Below, one piece after another: positions 13,982 to 22,751 of a stretch of DNA of 64,000 nucleotides. The notes under the pieces were generated by a model. The model ran no database searches and was not told the origin of the DNA. It saw only the letters and a list, made by a program, of their open reading frames with translations. Origin of the DNA: PSRF01 sp051000815. GTDB taxonomy: Bacteria; Acidobacteriota; Blastocatellia; Pyrinomonadales; Pyrinomonadaceae. Both the position numbers and the translations under genes were made by a program. Numbering within the stretch: the first letter of the stretch is position 1; every line of letters begins with the position of its first letter. The stretch spans positions 80,754 through 144,753 of the forward strand of contig JBPCNX010000073.1 of NCBI GenBank assembly GCA_051000815.1, given 5' to 3'.

Positions 13982-14399
13982 GGTCAGATTGTGGCTTCTC
14001 GCTCGAGTTACACCATTGAAGCCGGTGGGCGGTTTGGAGTCATAGTCTAATCACAAGAATACGATTCACGAAATCAACCTGAGCAGCAAAAAACTTCCAT
14101 TTGCGTTGCAAACCTAACTCCTGCGGATAGACGGCTTCCGGCGCGAAACGTTGTAAATACCGCTTGCCACTGAATCGCCAAACAGGTTATAAGTACCCGA
14201 CCGCACTAAAATTCATAACTTTTTGTTGTGCGGTGCTCTTCATGTTACAGGATAATTTGAGCCACTTCGCAGAGAGAGTTCCCTGCATTGCGGGGAATTG
14301 TATAGTTTGCTCTGCTTCAGAAGTAGACGTGTACCTGCTGCGGGCAACTTTAATTGTCGCCCCTGGTTGCGCTTTCTTAGTGACGGAGGTTTTGCGTTA
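13982..14399. other. Non-coding gap between the glutaredoxin and Rieske genes
   Basis: About 420 bp hold no convincing gene; an in-frame TTG extension of the Rieske frame back to 14298 lacks a ribosome binding site. The stretch must carry divergent promoters for the glutaredoxin gene and the bc operon. A GAATACGATTCACGAAATC segment near 14058-14076 resembles the repeat family seen at 23673-23800. No promoter was recognised with confidence. Confidence 0.5.
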
Positions 14400-15053
14400 G
14401 TGGATAGTCCAAACATCCCAGAGCAAGGAACCGGTGGAACGAGCCAGACAATGGAGACTCCAGCCGGAACTCCACCTGCTGCACCGCCGCAGCCACCTAA
14501 GACTGCGGTGCCGGCCGCAGCTGCTCGTCCCGTGACACCGCCATCAGGCCCGGTGGTTGAGAGCACACCTGCGCCAGTCAACAAGATGCGTCGGCGCATT
14601 GTTTGGGCTAGCGTAGCTGGATTCCTGACAACTTGCTTCCTGATGTTCCTGCGCTTCTTTCTGCCGCGATCGATTCTGGAACCGTCAAGCACTTTTCGCA
14701 TCGGCCCCCCCAGCGACTACGCTCTCGGCGTCGATACGAAATGGCAACAGCAATATCGAGTCTGGGTAACCAAGACTTCCGATCGACTCTTTGTAATCTA
14801 TGCGCGCTGTACGCACCTGGGTTGTACTCCCGACTGGAAAGCCAGTGAGAACAAGTTCAAGTGCCCCTGCCACGGAAGTGGCTACGACAGCGAAGGAATA
14901 AACTTTGAGGGTCCGGCGCCAAGGCCGATGGATCGTGCTCACGTCGAGCTCGATCCGGAGGGTCAAATCGTGGTGGACATAGCCAGGCTCTATGATTGGC
15001 CCAAAGGTGAGGCAAGCGATTTTGATCAACCGGGAGCCTTCATTCCGCTATAA
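14400..15053 (+). CDS. Rieske iron-sulfur protein of the menaquinol bc complex
   Basis: The start is the GTG at 14400, nine bases after GGAGGT at 14385-14390, giving 217 residues. The N-terminus is a Pro/Ala/Thr-rich cytoplasmic extension of about 60 residues. One membrane helix follows (IVWASVAGFLTTCFLMFL). The [2Fe-2S] ligands are in CTHLGC and CPCHGSGYD (about residues 137-160). The two boxes are only about 15 residues apart, as in Rieske proteins of b6f and bacterial menaquinol complexes. It moves electrons from quinol at the Qo site to the cytochrome c part. It begins an operon with split cytochrome b and the octaheme cytochrome. Confidence 0.93.
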   Translation: MDSPNIPEQGTGGTSQTMETPAGTPPAAPPQPPKTAVPAAAARPVTPPSGPVVESTPAPVNKMRRRIVWASVAGFLTTCFLMFLRFFLPRSILEPSSTFRIGPPSDYALGVDTKWQQQYRVWVTKTSDRLFVIYARCTHLGCTPDWKASENKFKCPCHGSGYDSEGINFEGPAPRPMDRAHVELDPEGQIVVDIARLYDWPKGEASDFDQPGAFIPL

Positions 15054-15080
15054 CCGTTCGACTTAGGATTGCGCACAACC

Positions 15081-16013
15081 ATGGATCCAGAAGGGCCCGA
15101 GCAAAAAGAAACCAAACAGCTGACAGACGGCGAAAAGGCGAACACCAGTCTGATTGGCAAGGTGCGCGAGACTGGAACCGCGCTCAAGGATCGGGCTATC
15201 GATGAGGCAAAATCGTATAAGGATCCGCAGGAGACTCAGTTATGGAAGTCGATCTTTCGCGTTTCCCACGATCGCTCTGACCCGCGCAATCGCTCGCTCG
15301 CCGTTCTCTCCAACGTATTTCTGCACCTTCATCCCGCGAAGATCAATCGCGATGCGGTGCGCTACGCCTTCACCTGGGGAATGGGCGGCATCACGTTTTA
15401 TCTCTTTATCGTGCTCACGTTCACGGGTGTTCTTTTAATGTTCTACTACCACCCGACGAAGGCCGATGCGTTCCGGGACATCCTTTACCTGGAGCATGAT
15501 GTCCCCTTCGGAAAACTGCTTCGTAATATGCACCGCTGGGCGGCGCACCTGATGGTGATTACAACCTGGCTGCACATGTTTCGTGTAGTGCTCACCGGGT
15601 CGTACAAGAGGCCGCGGGAATTTAACTGGTGCGTCGGGGTTGTGCTCTTAGTACTGACCTTGCTGCTGTCGTTTACCGGATACCTGCTCCCTGATGACCA
15701 ACTCGGCTTTTGGGCGGTAACGGTGGGAACCAACATGGCCCGCGCCACACCAATGCTGGGCTCCGAAGGGCCTTTTGGTGTGCAACTGGGGATGACGCCA
15801 TTCAATGACGTAAGGTTTGGTCTGTTGGGCGGCTCCATAGTCGACTCAAATGCGCTACTCAGATCTTACATTTGGCATTGCATCGGTATTCCGCTGGTCG
15901 CGTCAATATTTATGGCGGTGCACTTTTGGCGCATCCGTAAAGATGGCGGTATTTCCGGACCGGCGCCAGTCGTTCTGGAATCTGAAATGAAAGCTGTAAA
16001 AAAGAAGGTTTAG
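15081..16013 (+). CDS. Cytochrome b N-terminal subunit (b6-like)
   Basis: The 310-residue protein (ATG at 15081; TTG at 15069 is possible) has a hydrophilic N-terminal extension of about 85 residues and four membrane helices. Heme-ligand histidines occur in RNMHRWAAHLMVITTWLHMF (H-x13-H) and in IWHCIGIPLVASIFMAVHFW (H-x14-H). The x14 spacing in the second pair is the cytochrome b6 pattern. FTGYLLPDDQLGFWAV is the conserved Qo-side segment after helix C. It holds hemes bL and bH. The C-terminal helices are encoded by the next gene, the split arrangement of b6f and of many menaquinol complexes. Confidence 0.93.
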   Translation: MDPEGPEQKETKQLTDGEKANTSLIGKVRETGTALKDRAIDEAKSYKDPQETQLWKSIFRVSHDRSDPRNRSLAVLSNVFLHLHPAKINRDAVRYAFTWGMGGITFYLFIVLTFTGVLLMFYYHPTKADAFRDILYLEHDVPFGKLLRNMHRWAAHLMVITTWLHMFRVVLTGSYKRPREFNWCVGVVLLVLTLLLSFTGYLLPDDQLGFWAVTVGTNMARATPMLGSEGPFGVQLGMTPFNDVRFGLLGGSIVDSNALLRSYIWHCIGIPLVASIFMAVHFWRIRKDGGISGPAPVVLESEMKAVKKKV

Positions 16014-16048
16014 GGTTGCGGCCGCCCAACTCGTAATTCTACGGATCT

Positions 16049-17164
16049 ATGGCGAAGCGATTTAATCTGAGCAGAGGTAAGTTAATAACCATCGTTGTGG
16101 TTGTGGCGCTCGTGGGCCTGGCCATCTTCATGGTTGAAGACTGGCATCAGCTCTGGAAGATTTCTTCAGCGCCAGACAACGTGCCCATTGTCGCAATGCT
16201 TTTCCTCGTTCCGTTTTTCACCTGGCTGGGAATCAGACAGGCGAGTGCGAACGATCGGTTAATTGAGACTCTGGAAACAGATCCTAAGTTGGCAAAAACC
16301 CACCATCGGAAAACAGAACCCTGGCGTCCGGGTTGGGCACGTGAGATTCACGTCTGGCCTTACCTGGTGCGCATTGAGTTCCTGGCGGCGGTAATCGTTA
16401 CCGTCGTCCTTTTTGTTTGGTCAATCACACTCAACGCGCCACTCGAAGAACCGGCCAATCCAAATCTGACCATGAATCCCTCAAAGGCACCCTGGTACTT
16501 CCTGGGATTGCAGGAGATGCTGGTCTATTTTGATCCCTGGATTGCGGGCGTGGTAATGCCCAGCCTAATCATGGTTGGTCTGATGGTGTTTCCCTATGTT
16601 GATCCGAATCCCCTGGGAAATGGCTACTACACTTTGAAGCAGCGACGGGTAGCGCTTTGGATGTTTTGCGCCGGTTTTCTCCAGTGGATTCTCCTTATCG
16701 TGATTGGGACGTTTATCCGTGGGCCTGGTTGGATCTGGTTCTGGCCGGGTCAAACGTGGGACCACAATGCGGTAGTCTACGATCGCAATCGAGACCTGCA
16801 CGACATCGTTGCCGACCTGACTGGGTTCACACTGCTTTCGAGCTCCTGGGTGCTGAAGGCGATTTTCGGCGCGCTCGTCGTCGGGTTATTTTTTGTGGTT
16901 GGCGCTCTCTTCTTCCATTGGCTGCTGACGCGCGGTGGTCTTGATCGCACCGACCCGTCGCTGCCGTTTTGGAAGCGCATCTGGCTCTGGATGAGGACGC
17001 CAGATCCATTTGAACAGAAGCTGTTGGCGCGAACCAGCTTGCTTCAGTACGCGACTTTTCAGTTTTTTGCGATTACTGTTTTATTAGCGATGCCAGCGAA
17101 GCTGATTTTGCGGCTCGTATTCACAATCAAGTATGTATGGGTGACACCCTGGTTTAACGTGTAG
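16049..17164 (+). CDS. Cytochrome b C-terminal subunit (subunit IV-like, extended)
   Basis: This 371-residue membrane protein supplies the C-terminal cytochrome b helices. The Qo-site loop is present as SKAPWYFLGLQEMLVYFDPW (about residues 147-166), an APWY variant of PEWY typical of bacterial menaquinol complexes. It is longer than plant subunit IV (about 160 residues): an additional N-terminal helix (residues 9-27) and further helices in the second half are present. The start codon is 35 bp after the preceding stop. It forms the quinol oxidation site with the b6-like subunit and the Rieske protein. Confidence 0.9.
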   Translation: MAKRFNLSRGKLITIVVVVALVGLAIFMVEDWHQLWKISSAPDNVPIVAMLFLVPFFTWLGIRQASANDRLIETLETDPKLAKTHHRKTEPWRPGWAREIHVWPYLVRIEFLAAVIVTVVLFVWSITLNAPLEEPANPNLTMNPSKAPWYFLGLQEMLVYFDPWIAGVVMPSLIMVGLMVFPYVDPNPLGNGYYTLKQRRVALWMFCAGFLQWILLIVIGTFIRGPGWIWFWPGQTWDHNAVVYDRNRDLHDIVADLTGFTLLSSSWVLKAIFGALVVGLFFVVGALFFHWLLTRGGLDRTDPSLPFWKRIWLWMRTPDPFEQKLLARTSLLQYATFQFFAITVLLAMPAKLILRLVFTIKYVWVTPWFNV

Positions 17165-17200
17165 CTGGTCCGTACTGGCGAGGCAGAGGAATGATCCTGA

Positions 17201-20200
17201 GTGGCTGTATTTCCTGAAGCTAACGAGTCGTTGGTAAAAAGGGAGCCGGAGGTTCCGGCAAACGATCCCATCATCAGCCGCTCAACGAGCGGCATCGTGC
17301 TGATCTCTGCCTTGCTCCTCACGCTATCGCTCGCCTGGGCACTCTATGACGAAGCGCTCGGTCAACGTCCGTGGAAGGGCATTCAAAAAGAGTTTGTCAG
17401 CCGATACACCCGGTACCTGCAGAGCATTAAGCCTCAAGCAGGCAAGACGGAAGCGGAACTAAAAGAGAGCCCTGAATATCAAACCCTCGCGGCGGAAGCG
17501 CAAACCGCCATTGAGCTGGTCAAACCGGAAACAACTGAGATTGATCGCAAAGTTGCACAGATCCAAAGACAACTCGATGCGGTGACCGAACCATTCCAGA
17601 ATCAGCGCGGACGGCTGACGGTAATCAGCTACAACATTGAAACCGCTAAAGGCTCAGCCAAGGAGAAGTATCGCAAGGAGGCGGAGGAGAAGCGCGCAGA
17701 GGTCGTCGAAGTTAAGTTGCCGGCGGCCGATGGTTCAGGATCGACTACGGTCCAGAACATGAATTATCAGCAACTGGAAAAATTCTATAACGACCTGCGC
17801 GATGAAAAGGCTCAACTACTGGGCCGGAAAGCCGAACTGTTAAAAGAACCGACCGAAATTGCCAAGAAGCGAGACGACTACCTTAAGAACCATTTGATTG
17901 GATTGGGCCCCAGCCAGATTGAGGGCCTGATTCGCAAGATGGACAACTTCGATTATTCGATTCTTGGCCACCAGATCAGCGTTAACGCGGCCAACGTTGT
18001 CGATCGTTGCGAAGTCTGTCACGTAGGTATCCGCGAGCCGCTCAACATCAGGGCAGAAGATCTGGCGCCCGATGGCCCGGGGAAGAAGCCCGACAGTCTG
18101 GCACGCGCGTTTGTCAGTCACCCAAACAGAGAACTCCTGCGCATTCATAGTCCGGAACGCTTCGGTTGTTCAGGTTGCCACTGGGGCAACGGTCGGGCTA
18201 CGACGAGCGAGATTAAGGGACACGGACGCCACAAATACTGGCTCTGGCCGCTCTTCGAAAAGGAAAACATTGAAGCCGGTTGCCAGCAGTGTCATGCCAG
18301 GGACCGGGTAACTCAGGGAGCGGAGACATTGAATCTCGGCCGCGATCTTTTTTATGAACGCGGTTGCATGGGCTGTCATCGTTACGAAGGCTTCGACCGG
18401 GAAACAGATTCGCTTTCCGCTTCGCGGCAAAACACGACTCAATTAGAAGAGCAGATGATTGCCAACGAGAAGCAGATTCGGGAGGACACCGAAGCTGCCA
18501 ATCAGGCCTCGGATGATACCGAAGCGCAGCGATTGCTGGCGCACGCGGAGTCATTGCGAGTCACAAACAGTCTGCTCGCGGCGCGCAAGGATCAGGTCAA
18601 CCTTCAGTCGAAGTATTTAATGCAGGATCAAAAGAAGGTTGGTCCCAATCTGAAAGACGTCAGACTCAAACTCAAGAAGGAGTGGATTCCAGTCTGGCTC
18701 AAGGACCCGCAGGCTTTCCGTCCTGGAACAAAGATGCCGGCGTTCTGGCGTTTTGGGGTCGATCAGGATGGCGACGATCAGATCAAGGCGATTTCTGCGT
18801 ATCTGTGGCAGGAAAGTTTTGACGGCAAGCTGGCCGAACAATCTCGTGGCGATGCCGCGCGCGGCAAAGACCTCTTCGAAACCCGGGGTTGTCTCGCATG
18901 TCACTCGACTGGTGAGGCCGACAGTGCAGTGGGCGGGCATTTCGCGGCCAACCTGCAAAAGGTTGGTGAGAAAGCAAACTATGACTACATCGTGCGCTGG
19001 ATTCACAACCCGCGTGAGCGTTGGGCGCCGTACTGTCCCAAGGAGAAGCGCGACCTGACGCCGGAAGATTATTCACAGCACAATCAGCCTTACGTCTTTA
19101 ATACTGAACTGAATTCGCGCTGCCCAAATGATGGGACTGAATTGCAGGTTCAGAATATGACGGTCATGCCGAACTTCCGGCTGACTGACAGCGACACGCG
19201 AGACGTAGCGACTTATCTTTTCTCGCTGTCCTCTCCGCCTTCCTACCCCGACGCGCCGTTCATGGACGATCCAAATCTGAAGGCGAAAGGCCAAGCTCTG
19301 ATTAAGCAATACGGCTGCGCTGGCTGTCATGAAATCAAGGGCTTTGAGGAGGAACAACGAATTGGTAAGGAGTTAACGGTTGAGGGCGCAACCCCGATCG
19401 AGCGCCTCGATTTTGCTTTGCTTACGCACGACGCCGAAAACGGACACGACCCGTTGAAACTGCATGGCGAACATGAGGAGAAGCCCTGGTACAACCATAA
19501 GGGTTTCTTCGAACATAAACTCGCCGACCCCGCAATCTACGATCAGGGCAAAGAGAAGGATCCCAAGGATCGCTTGCGCATGCCGAAGCCCTACTTAACA
19601 CCGGAATGGCGCACGGCGCTGACCACACTACTGTTGGGAAGTGTGGGCACGGAGGGTTCGAATGTCCCTCGCTCGCTCTTCTATGAGCCCGAGGATCAAC
19701 GGCGCCAGGACGTGCAGAACGGATGGTGGGTAGTTAAGAAATATAATTGCATGGGTTGCCATCAGATTCAGGTCGGACAGCGTTCGGTCTTGATGGATGT
19801 GCCTTTCTACCAGACTCCGGAAGGGAAGGACCTATTGCCGCCAAGGCTAACCAGCGAAGGTGCGCGCGTCGATCCAGGCTGGCTTCTGCGTTTTCTCCAC
19901 GACCCTTCATTGAACGAAACGCAAGGAACGACCGCCTTTGCTCAGCCGGTTCCGAGCCCCGGCGCGAGCGGGTCGGCGCAGTCCGGTCCCGCTGCAACTT
20001 CAGGAAGTCTTAAGGCCCAACCCGGCCTGGATCGCAACGGCGTGCGGCCTTACCTGAAAGCGCGGATGCCTACTTTCAACTTCTCGCCAAATGAATTGCA
20101 AACTCTGGTTCGCTTCTTCATGGCGCTTTCGGGGCAGCAGGAGCCTTACATCAAGGAACCGCTGCAGCCGCTGACCGAAGAAGAGAAATTAGTTGCGCGG

Positions 20201-20683
20201 CAGATGTTTACTTCCGGCACACCCTGTCTGAAGTGTCACATCACTGGTGACCCCGTGCATGATGAGAAGGCGATTGCACCCAACTTCCTGCTTGCCGGGG
20301 AGCGACTGAAACCGGAGTGGACTTTCAGGTGGTTGCTTGATCCGGCGCAGATTAGCCCCGGCACCGCTATGCCGAGCGGGCTCTTTAGGAGAGAAGGCGA
20401 GCGTTGGGTAATCAATTTGCCGAATCCACCTGCCAGCGCCAACGCCTATCATCAGGATCACGCGCAGTTGCTGGTTCGTTACATGCTCCTGTTAACACCA
20501 GAAGAGCAAAGACGTTTGCTGGCGACCACGCCGGTTCAAACGGCAGCAAGCCCCGCTTCGGAGGCGCAGGGCTCGCAGCGTAAAAGGAAAAACGGGAACC
20601 TGGCGCGCACAAACCAGCGTCGAGGCCTCAAGCTCGCGCGCACTGCGCCGGCCCGAGGTAGTTTAAGAGCCCCCGGCTTTTAA
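17201..20683 (+). CDS. Octaheme cytochrome c, giant subunit of the bc complex
   Basis: The protein is 1160 residues long. The GTG start lies ten bases after GCAGAGGA. It has one N-terminal membrane anchor (VLISALLLTLSLAWALY) and a long charged coiled-coil stretch (residues about 60-230). Eight CxxCH motifs can be read: CEVCH, CSGCH, CQQCH, CMGCH, CLACH, CAGCH, CMGCH and CLKCH, spread over the periplasmic part. Several are followed by the Met-containing segments of mono-heme domains (KMPAFW, RMPKPY, RMPTFN, AMPSGL). It replaces cytochrome c1/f and probably acts as the electron outlet of the complex toward the oxidase. The last 35 residues are a basic tail. The upstream ccm cluster would mature its hemes. 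Confidence 0.9.
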   Translation: MAVFPEANESLVKREPEVPANDPIISRSTSGIVLISALLLTLSLAWALYDEALGQRPWKGIQKEFVSRYTRYLQSIKPQAGKTEAELKESPEYQTLAAEAQTAIELVKPETTEIDRKVAQIQRQLDAVTEPFQNQRGRLTVISYNIETAKGSAKEKYRKEAEEKRAEVVEVKLPAADGSGSTTVQNMNYQQLEKFYNDLRDEKAQLLGRKAELLKEPTEIAKKRDDYLKNHLIGLGPSQIEGLIRKMDNFDYSILGHQISVNAANVVDRCEVCHVGIREPLNIRAEDLAPDGPGKKPDSLARAFVSHPNRELLRIHSPERFGCSGCHWGNGRATTSEIKGHGRHKYWLWPLFEKENIEAGCQQCHARDRVTQGAETLNLGRDLFYERGCMGCHRYEGFDRETDSLSASRQNTTQLEEQMIANEKQIREDTEAANQASDDTEAQRLLAHAESLRVTNSLLAARKDQVNLQSKYLMQDQKKVGPNLKDVRLKLKKEWIPVWLKDPQAFRPGTKMPAFWRFGVDQDGDDQIKAISAYLWQESFDGKLAEQSRGDAARGKDLFETRGCLACHSTGEADSAVGGHFAANLQKVGEKANYDYIVRWIHNPRERWAPYCPKEKRDLTPEDYSQHNQPYVFNTELNSRCPNDGTELQVQNMTVMPNFRLTDSDTRDVATYLFSLSSPPSYPDAPFMDDPNLKAKGQALIKQYGCAGCHEIKGFEEEQRIGKELTVEGATPIERLDFALLTHDAENGHDPLKLHGEHEEKPWYNHKGFFEHKLADPAIYDQGKEKDPKDRLRMPKPYLTPEWRTALTTLLLGSVGTEGSNVPRSLFYEPEDQRRQDVQNGWWVVKKYNCMGCHQIQVGQRSVLMDVPFYQTPEGKDLLPPRLTSEGARVDPGWLLRFLHDPSLNETQGTTAFAQPVPSPGASGSAQSGPAATSGSLKAQPGLDRNGVRPYLKARMPTFNFSPNELQTLVRFFMALSGQQEPYIKEPLQPLTEEEKLVARQMFTSGTPCLKCHITGDPVHDEKAIAPNFLLAGERLKPEWTFRWLLDPAQISPGTAMPSGLFRREGERWVINLPNPPASANAYHQDHAQLLVRYMLLLTPEEQRRLLATTPVQTAASPASEAQGSQRKRKNGNLARTNQRRGLKLARTAPARGSLRAPGF

Positions 20684-20769
20684 TCTGATTCAACAGCGCG
20701 GGTCTCCTTCCAGGGTTGCCCCGTGTTAAAGTTGCAGCGAAAGCTTATTCACGATTTGGAGGAATGATT

Positions 20770-21651
20770 ATGTCAACGAAGCAGTTGAAGGTCGGGATAG
20801 TTCTGACCATCGTGCTCTCTTTACTCGCGCTCGGTTCGTCTTGTTCGAAGACGCCGACAAATGATGCGGCACAAACCAATGATTCAGCCGCCACTGGAAT
20901 TCCTTACACGCCCGGCGACGGCAGCGTCGCTGGAGCCATCGCCTACAACGGCACGCCGCCGGCTCCCAAGAAAATTGACACCTCGGCCGACCCGGTTTGT
21001 GGACAGGCGAATCCAAACCTTTCGACCGAAGACACGGTGGTGAAGGACGGCAAGCTGGCCAACGTATTTGTCTATGTCAAAGACGGCACAACCGCGGACG
21101 GCAAGAAAATCGGCGACTTCGCCTACACGCCTTCATCGACCCCGGCGAGGCTCGATCAAAAAGGCTGTCATTACGTTCCGCACGTGATGGGTCTCCAGAC
21201 AAACCAGAAGCTCAGTATTACTAATAGCGATCCAACGCAGCACAATATCCACCCGACGCCGAAGAGCAATCCGGAATGGAATCAGACGCAGCCAAACGGC
21301 GCCGCTCCCATTGAGAAAACGTTTGCGCGCGCTGAGGTGTTGATTCCCGTCAAGTGTAATCAGCATCCCTGGATGAAGTCTTACGTCGGCGTGCTGAAGC
21401 ACCCGTTTTTTGCTGTTAGCGGCGAAGATGGAGCCTACTCGATCACGGGTCTGAAGCCTGGTACTTACACGGTTGCAGCCTGGCATGAGAAGGGTGGTCC
21501 GAACGGAACCGAGAAGACTATGCAGGTTACGGTTCCCGCCGGGGGTGCCGGCAAAGCTGACTTTGCCTTTGGTGATGCCGCTACCGCCTCCACCAAGCCA
21601 GGATTGGAAATGATGCCTGCGCTTGATGTGCCAATGCTGGGTCGGCAATAG
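20770..21651 (+). CDS. Lipoprotein with copper-type and carboxypeptidase-regulatory-like domains
   Basis: The ATG at 20770 is six bases after GGAGGA (20758-20763); an upstream ATG at 20764 is too close to that site. The 293-residue product starts with a lipoprotein signal ending in LALGSSCSK. A beta-rich region follows, with GCHYVPHVMG, NSDPTQHNIH and VKCNQHPWMKSY. The last two place His, Cys, His and Met as in type 1 copper proteins. The C-terminal 70 residues (GAYSITGLKPGTYTVAAWHE) match the carboxypeptidase-regulatory-like fold. Located between the octaheme cytochrome and heme A synthesis, it may carry electrons to the oxidase or deliver copper to it. Copper binding is inferred from residue spacing only. 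Confidence 0.7.
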   Translation: MSTKQLKVGIVLTIVLSLLALGSSCSKTPTNDAAQTNDSAATGIPYTPGDGSVAGAIAYNGTPPAPKKIDTSADPVCGQANPNLSTEDTVVKDGKLANVFVYVKDGTTADGKKIGDFAYTPSSTPARLDQKGCHYVPHVMGLQTNQKLSITNSDPTQHNIHPTPKSNPEWNQTQPNGAAPIEKTFARAEVLIPVKCNQHPWMKSYVGVLKHPFFAVSGEDGAYSITGLKPGTYTVAAWHEKGGPNGTEKTMQVTVPAGGAGKADFAFGDAATASTKPGLEMMPALDVPMLGRQ

Positions 21652-21657
21652 GAGAAG

Positions 21658-21747
21658 TTAATTGCCGATTGGCGATTGCCGATTGAAAGAGACACGGGTC
21701 CGCATTCGGATCTGCCTTTTAATTGGCAATCGGCAATTGACAATCGG
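21658..21747. repeat. Intergenic inverted repeat of the GCCGATTGGCGATT family
   Basis: The left arm (21658-21687) repeats GCCGATT/GGCGATT units and the right arm (21721-21747) carries the reverse complement (AATTGGCAATCGGCAATTG). The centre is a short unique stretch. A 24-bp core at 21661-21684 is identical to 39492-39515. No gene is present between the lipoprotein gene and ctaA. Confidence 0.75.
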
Positions 21748-21788
21748 AAATGGATAGTCAGTAAGGGAATTCAAGATCAAAAATTGAG

Positions 21789-22745
21789 ATGACTCCGGGT
21801 CTCCATCGTTTCGCGCTGCTCGTCGTCTGCGCGACGTTCCTTCTGATTGTTGCCGGTGCGTTGGTTACGAGCCACGACGCCGGGTTGGCGACCGCTGATT
21901 GGCCGCTCACCGAGGGCAGTTTTCTCCCAAAGATTGAGTTCCTGGGAATCAGCACCGGCGTTAACATGGTCGGCAATCTGTTCTGGGAACATGGCCATCG
22001 CATGGTGGCTACAACCGTCGGCATACTGACCATTGTTCTGGTGGTTTATCTCTTTGTAAGAGAAGAGCGACGGTGGGTGCGCCGGCTTGGAATTTTTGCT
22101 CTGCTGGCCGTGATTGCTCAGGGCCTTCTTGGCGGCCTGACCGTCAAACTAATGTTGCGATTCGGAATCTCCGAAGCTCACGCAACCCTGGCACAACTCT
22201 TCTTCTGCACGACTGTCAGCCTGGCGGTGTTCACATCGCGAAGCTGGATGGAAGCGCGGCCGACGCTGGAAGAGAAGGGAATTCCCGTTCGTTACCTTTG
22301 CATTGCTGCGCTGGTGACGATCTTCCTCCAGTTGATTTTGGGAGCGACGCTAAGACACTCGGCAACCTGGGATCAACCGCTGCCTACAGAACTGGTTCTC
22401 GGCCATATTGGCGGGGCGATCGCGGTGACGATCATGTTGTCGATTGCGGCGTTCACAGTTTTTAGGCGTTTTCCCGGGGAAAAATTCCTGACGCGGCCCG
22501 CTACAATGGCTCTTGCTTTCTTAGGTTTGCAGCTCCTCCTGGGACTGGCTGCCTACCTTACGCGTCTGAAATCACCCGACACTCCGCAGCCGCTGAACCC
22601 GATGGTGGGGATTACAGTGGCACATGTCGCATGCGGAGCTCTGGTGTTCGCGACGACGATCGTGATGACGCTGCGAACGTTTAGAGTGGTGCGACCAACA
22701 GTTTCTGCTTTTACACTCGCGGCCTCCGAAGCCGCGTCACGATAG
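21789..22745 (+). CDS. ctaA: Heme A synthase (COX15/CtaA)
   Basis: This 318-residue protein has eight predicted membrane helices in two similar halves. Conserved elements include GLATADWPLTEGSFLP near residue 32, the heme-ligand histidines in FWEHGHRMVA and EAHATLAQLFF of the first half, and LRHSATW, LVLGHIGGAIA and TVAHVACGALV of the second half. It oxidises the C8 methyl group of heme O to make heme A for the oxidase encoded downstream. The ATG is used. ctaB starts six bases after its stop. Confidence 0.93.
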   Translation: MTPGLHRFALLVVCATFLLIVAGALVTSHDAGLATADWPLTEGSFLPKIEFLGISTGVNMVGNLFWEHGHRMVATTVGILTIVLVVYLFVREERRWVRRLGIFALLAVIAQGLLGGLTVKLMLRFGISEAHATLAQLFFCTTVSLAVFTSRSWMEARPTLEEKGIPVRYLCIAALVTIFLQLILGATLRHSATWDQPLPTELVLGHIGGAIAVTIMLSIAAFTVFRRFPGEKFLTRPATMALAFLGLQLLLGLAAYLTRLKSPDTPQPLNPMVGITVAHVACGALVFATTIVMTLRTFRVVRPTVSAFTLAASEAASR

Positions 22746-22751
22746 AATGAG

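Noticed and set aside
14298..14399. TTG start of the Rieske gene at 14298
   Set aside because: No ribosome binding site precedes it and the encoded residues are not Rieske-like. GGAGGT at 14385-14390 sits at proper distance from the GTG at 14400.
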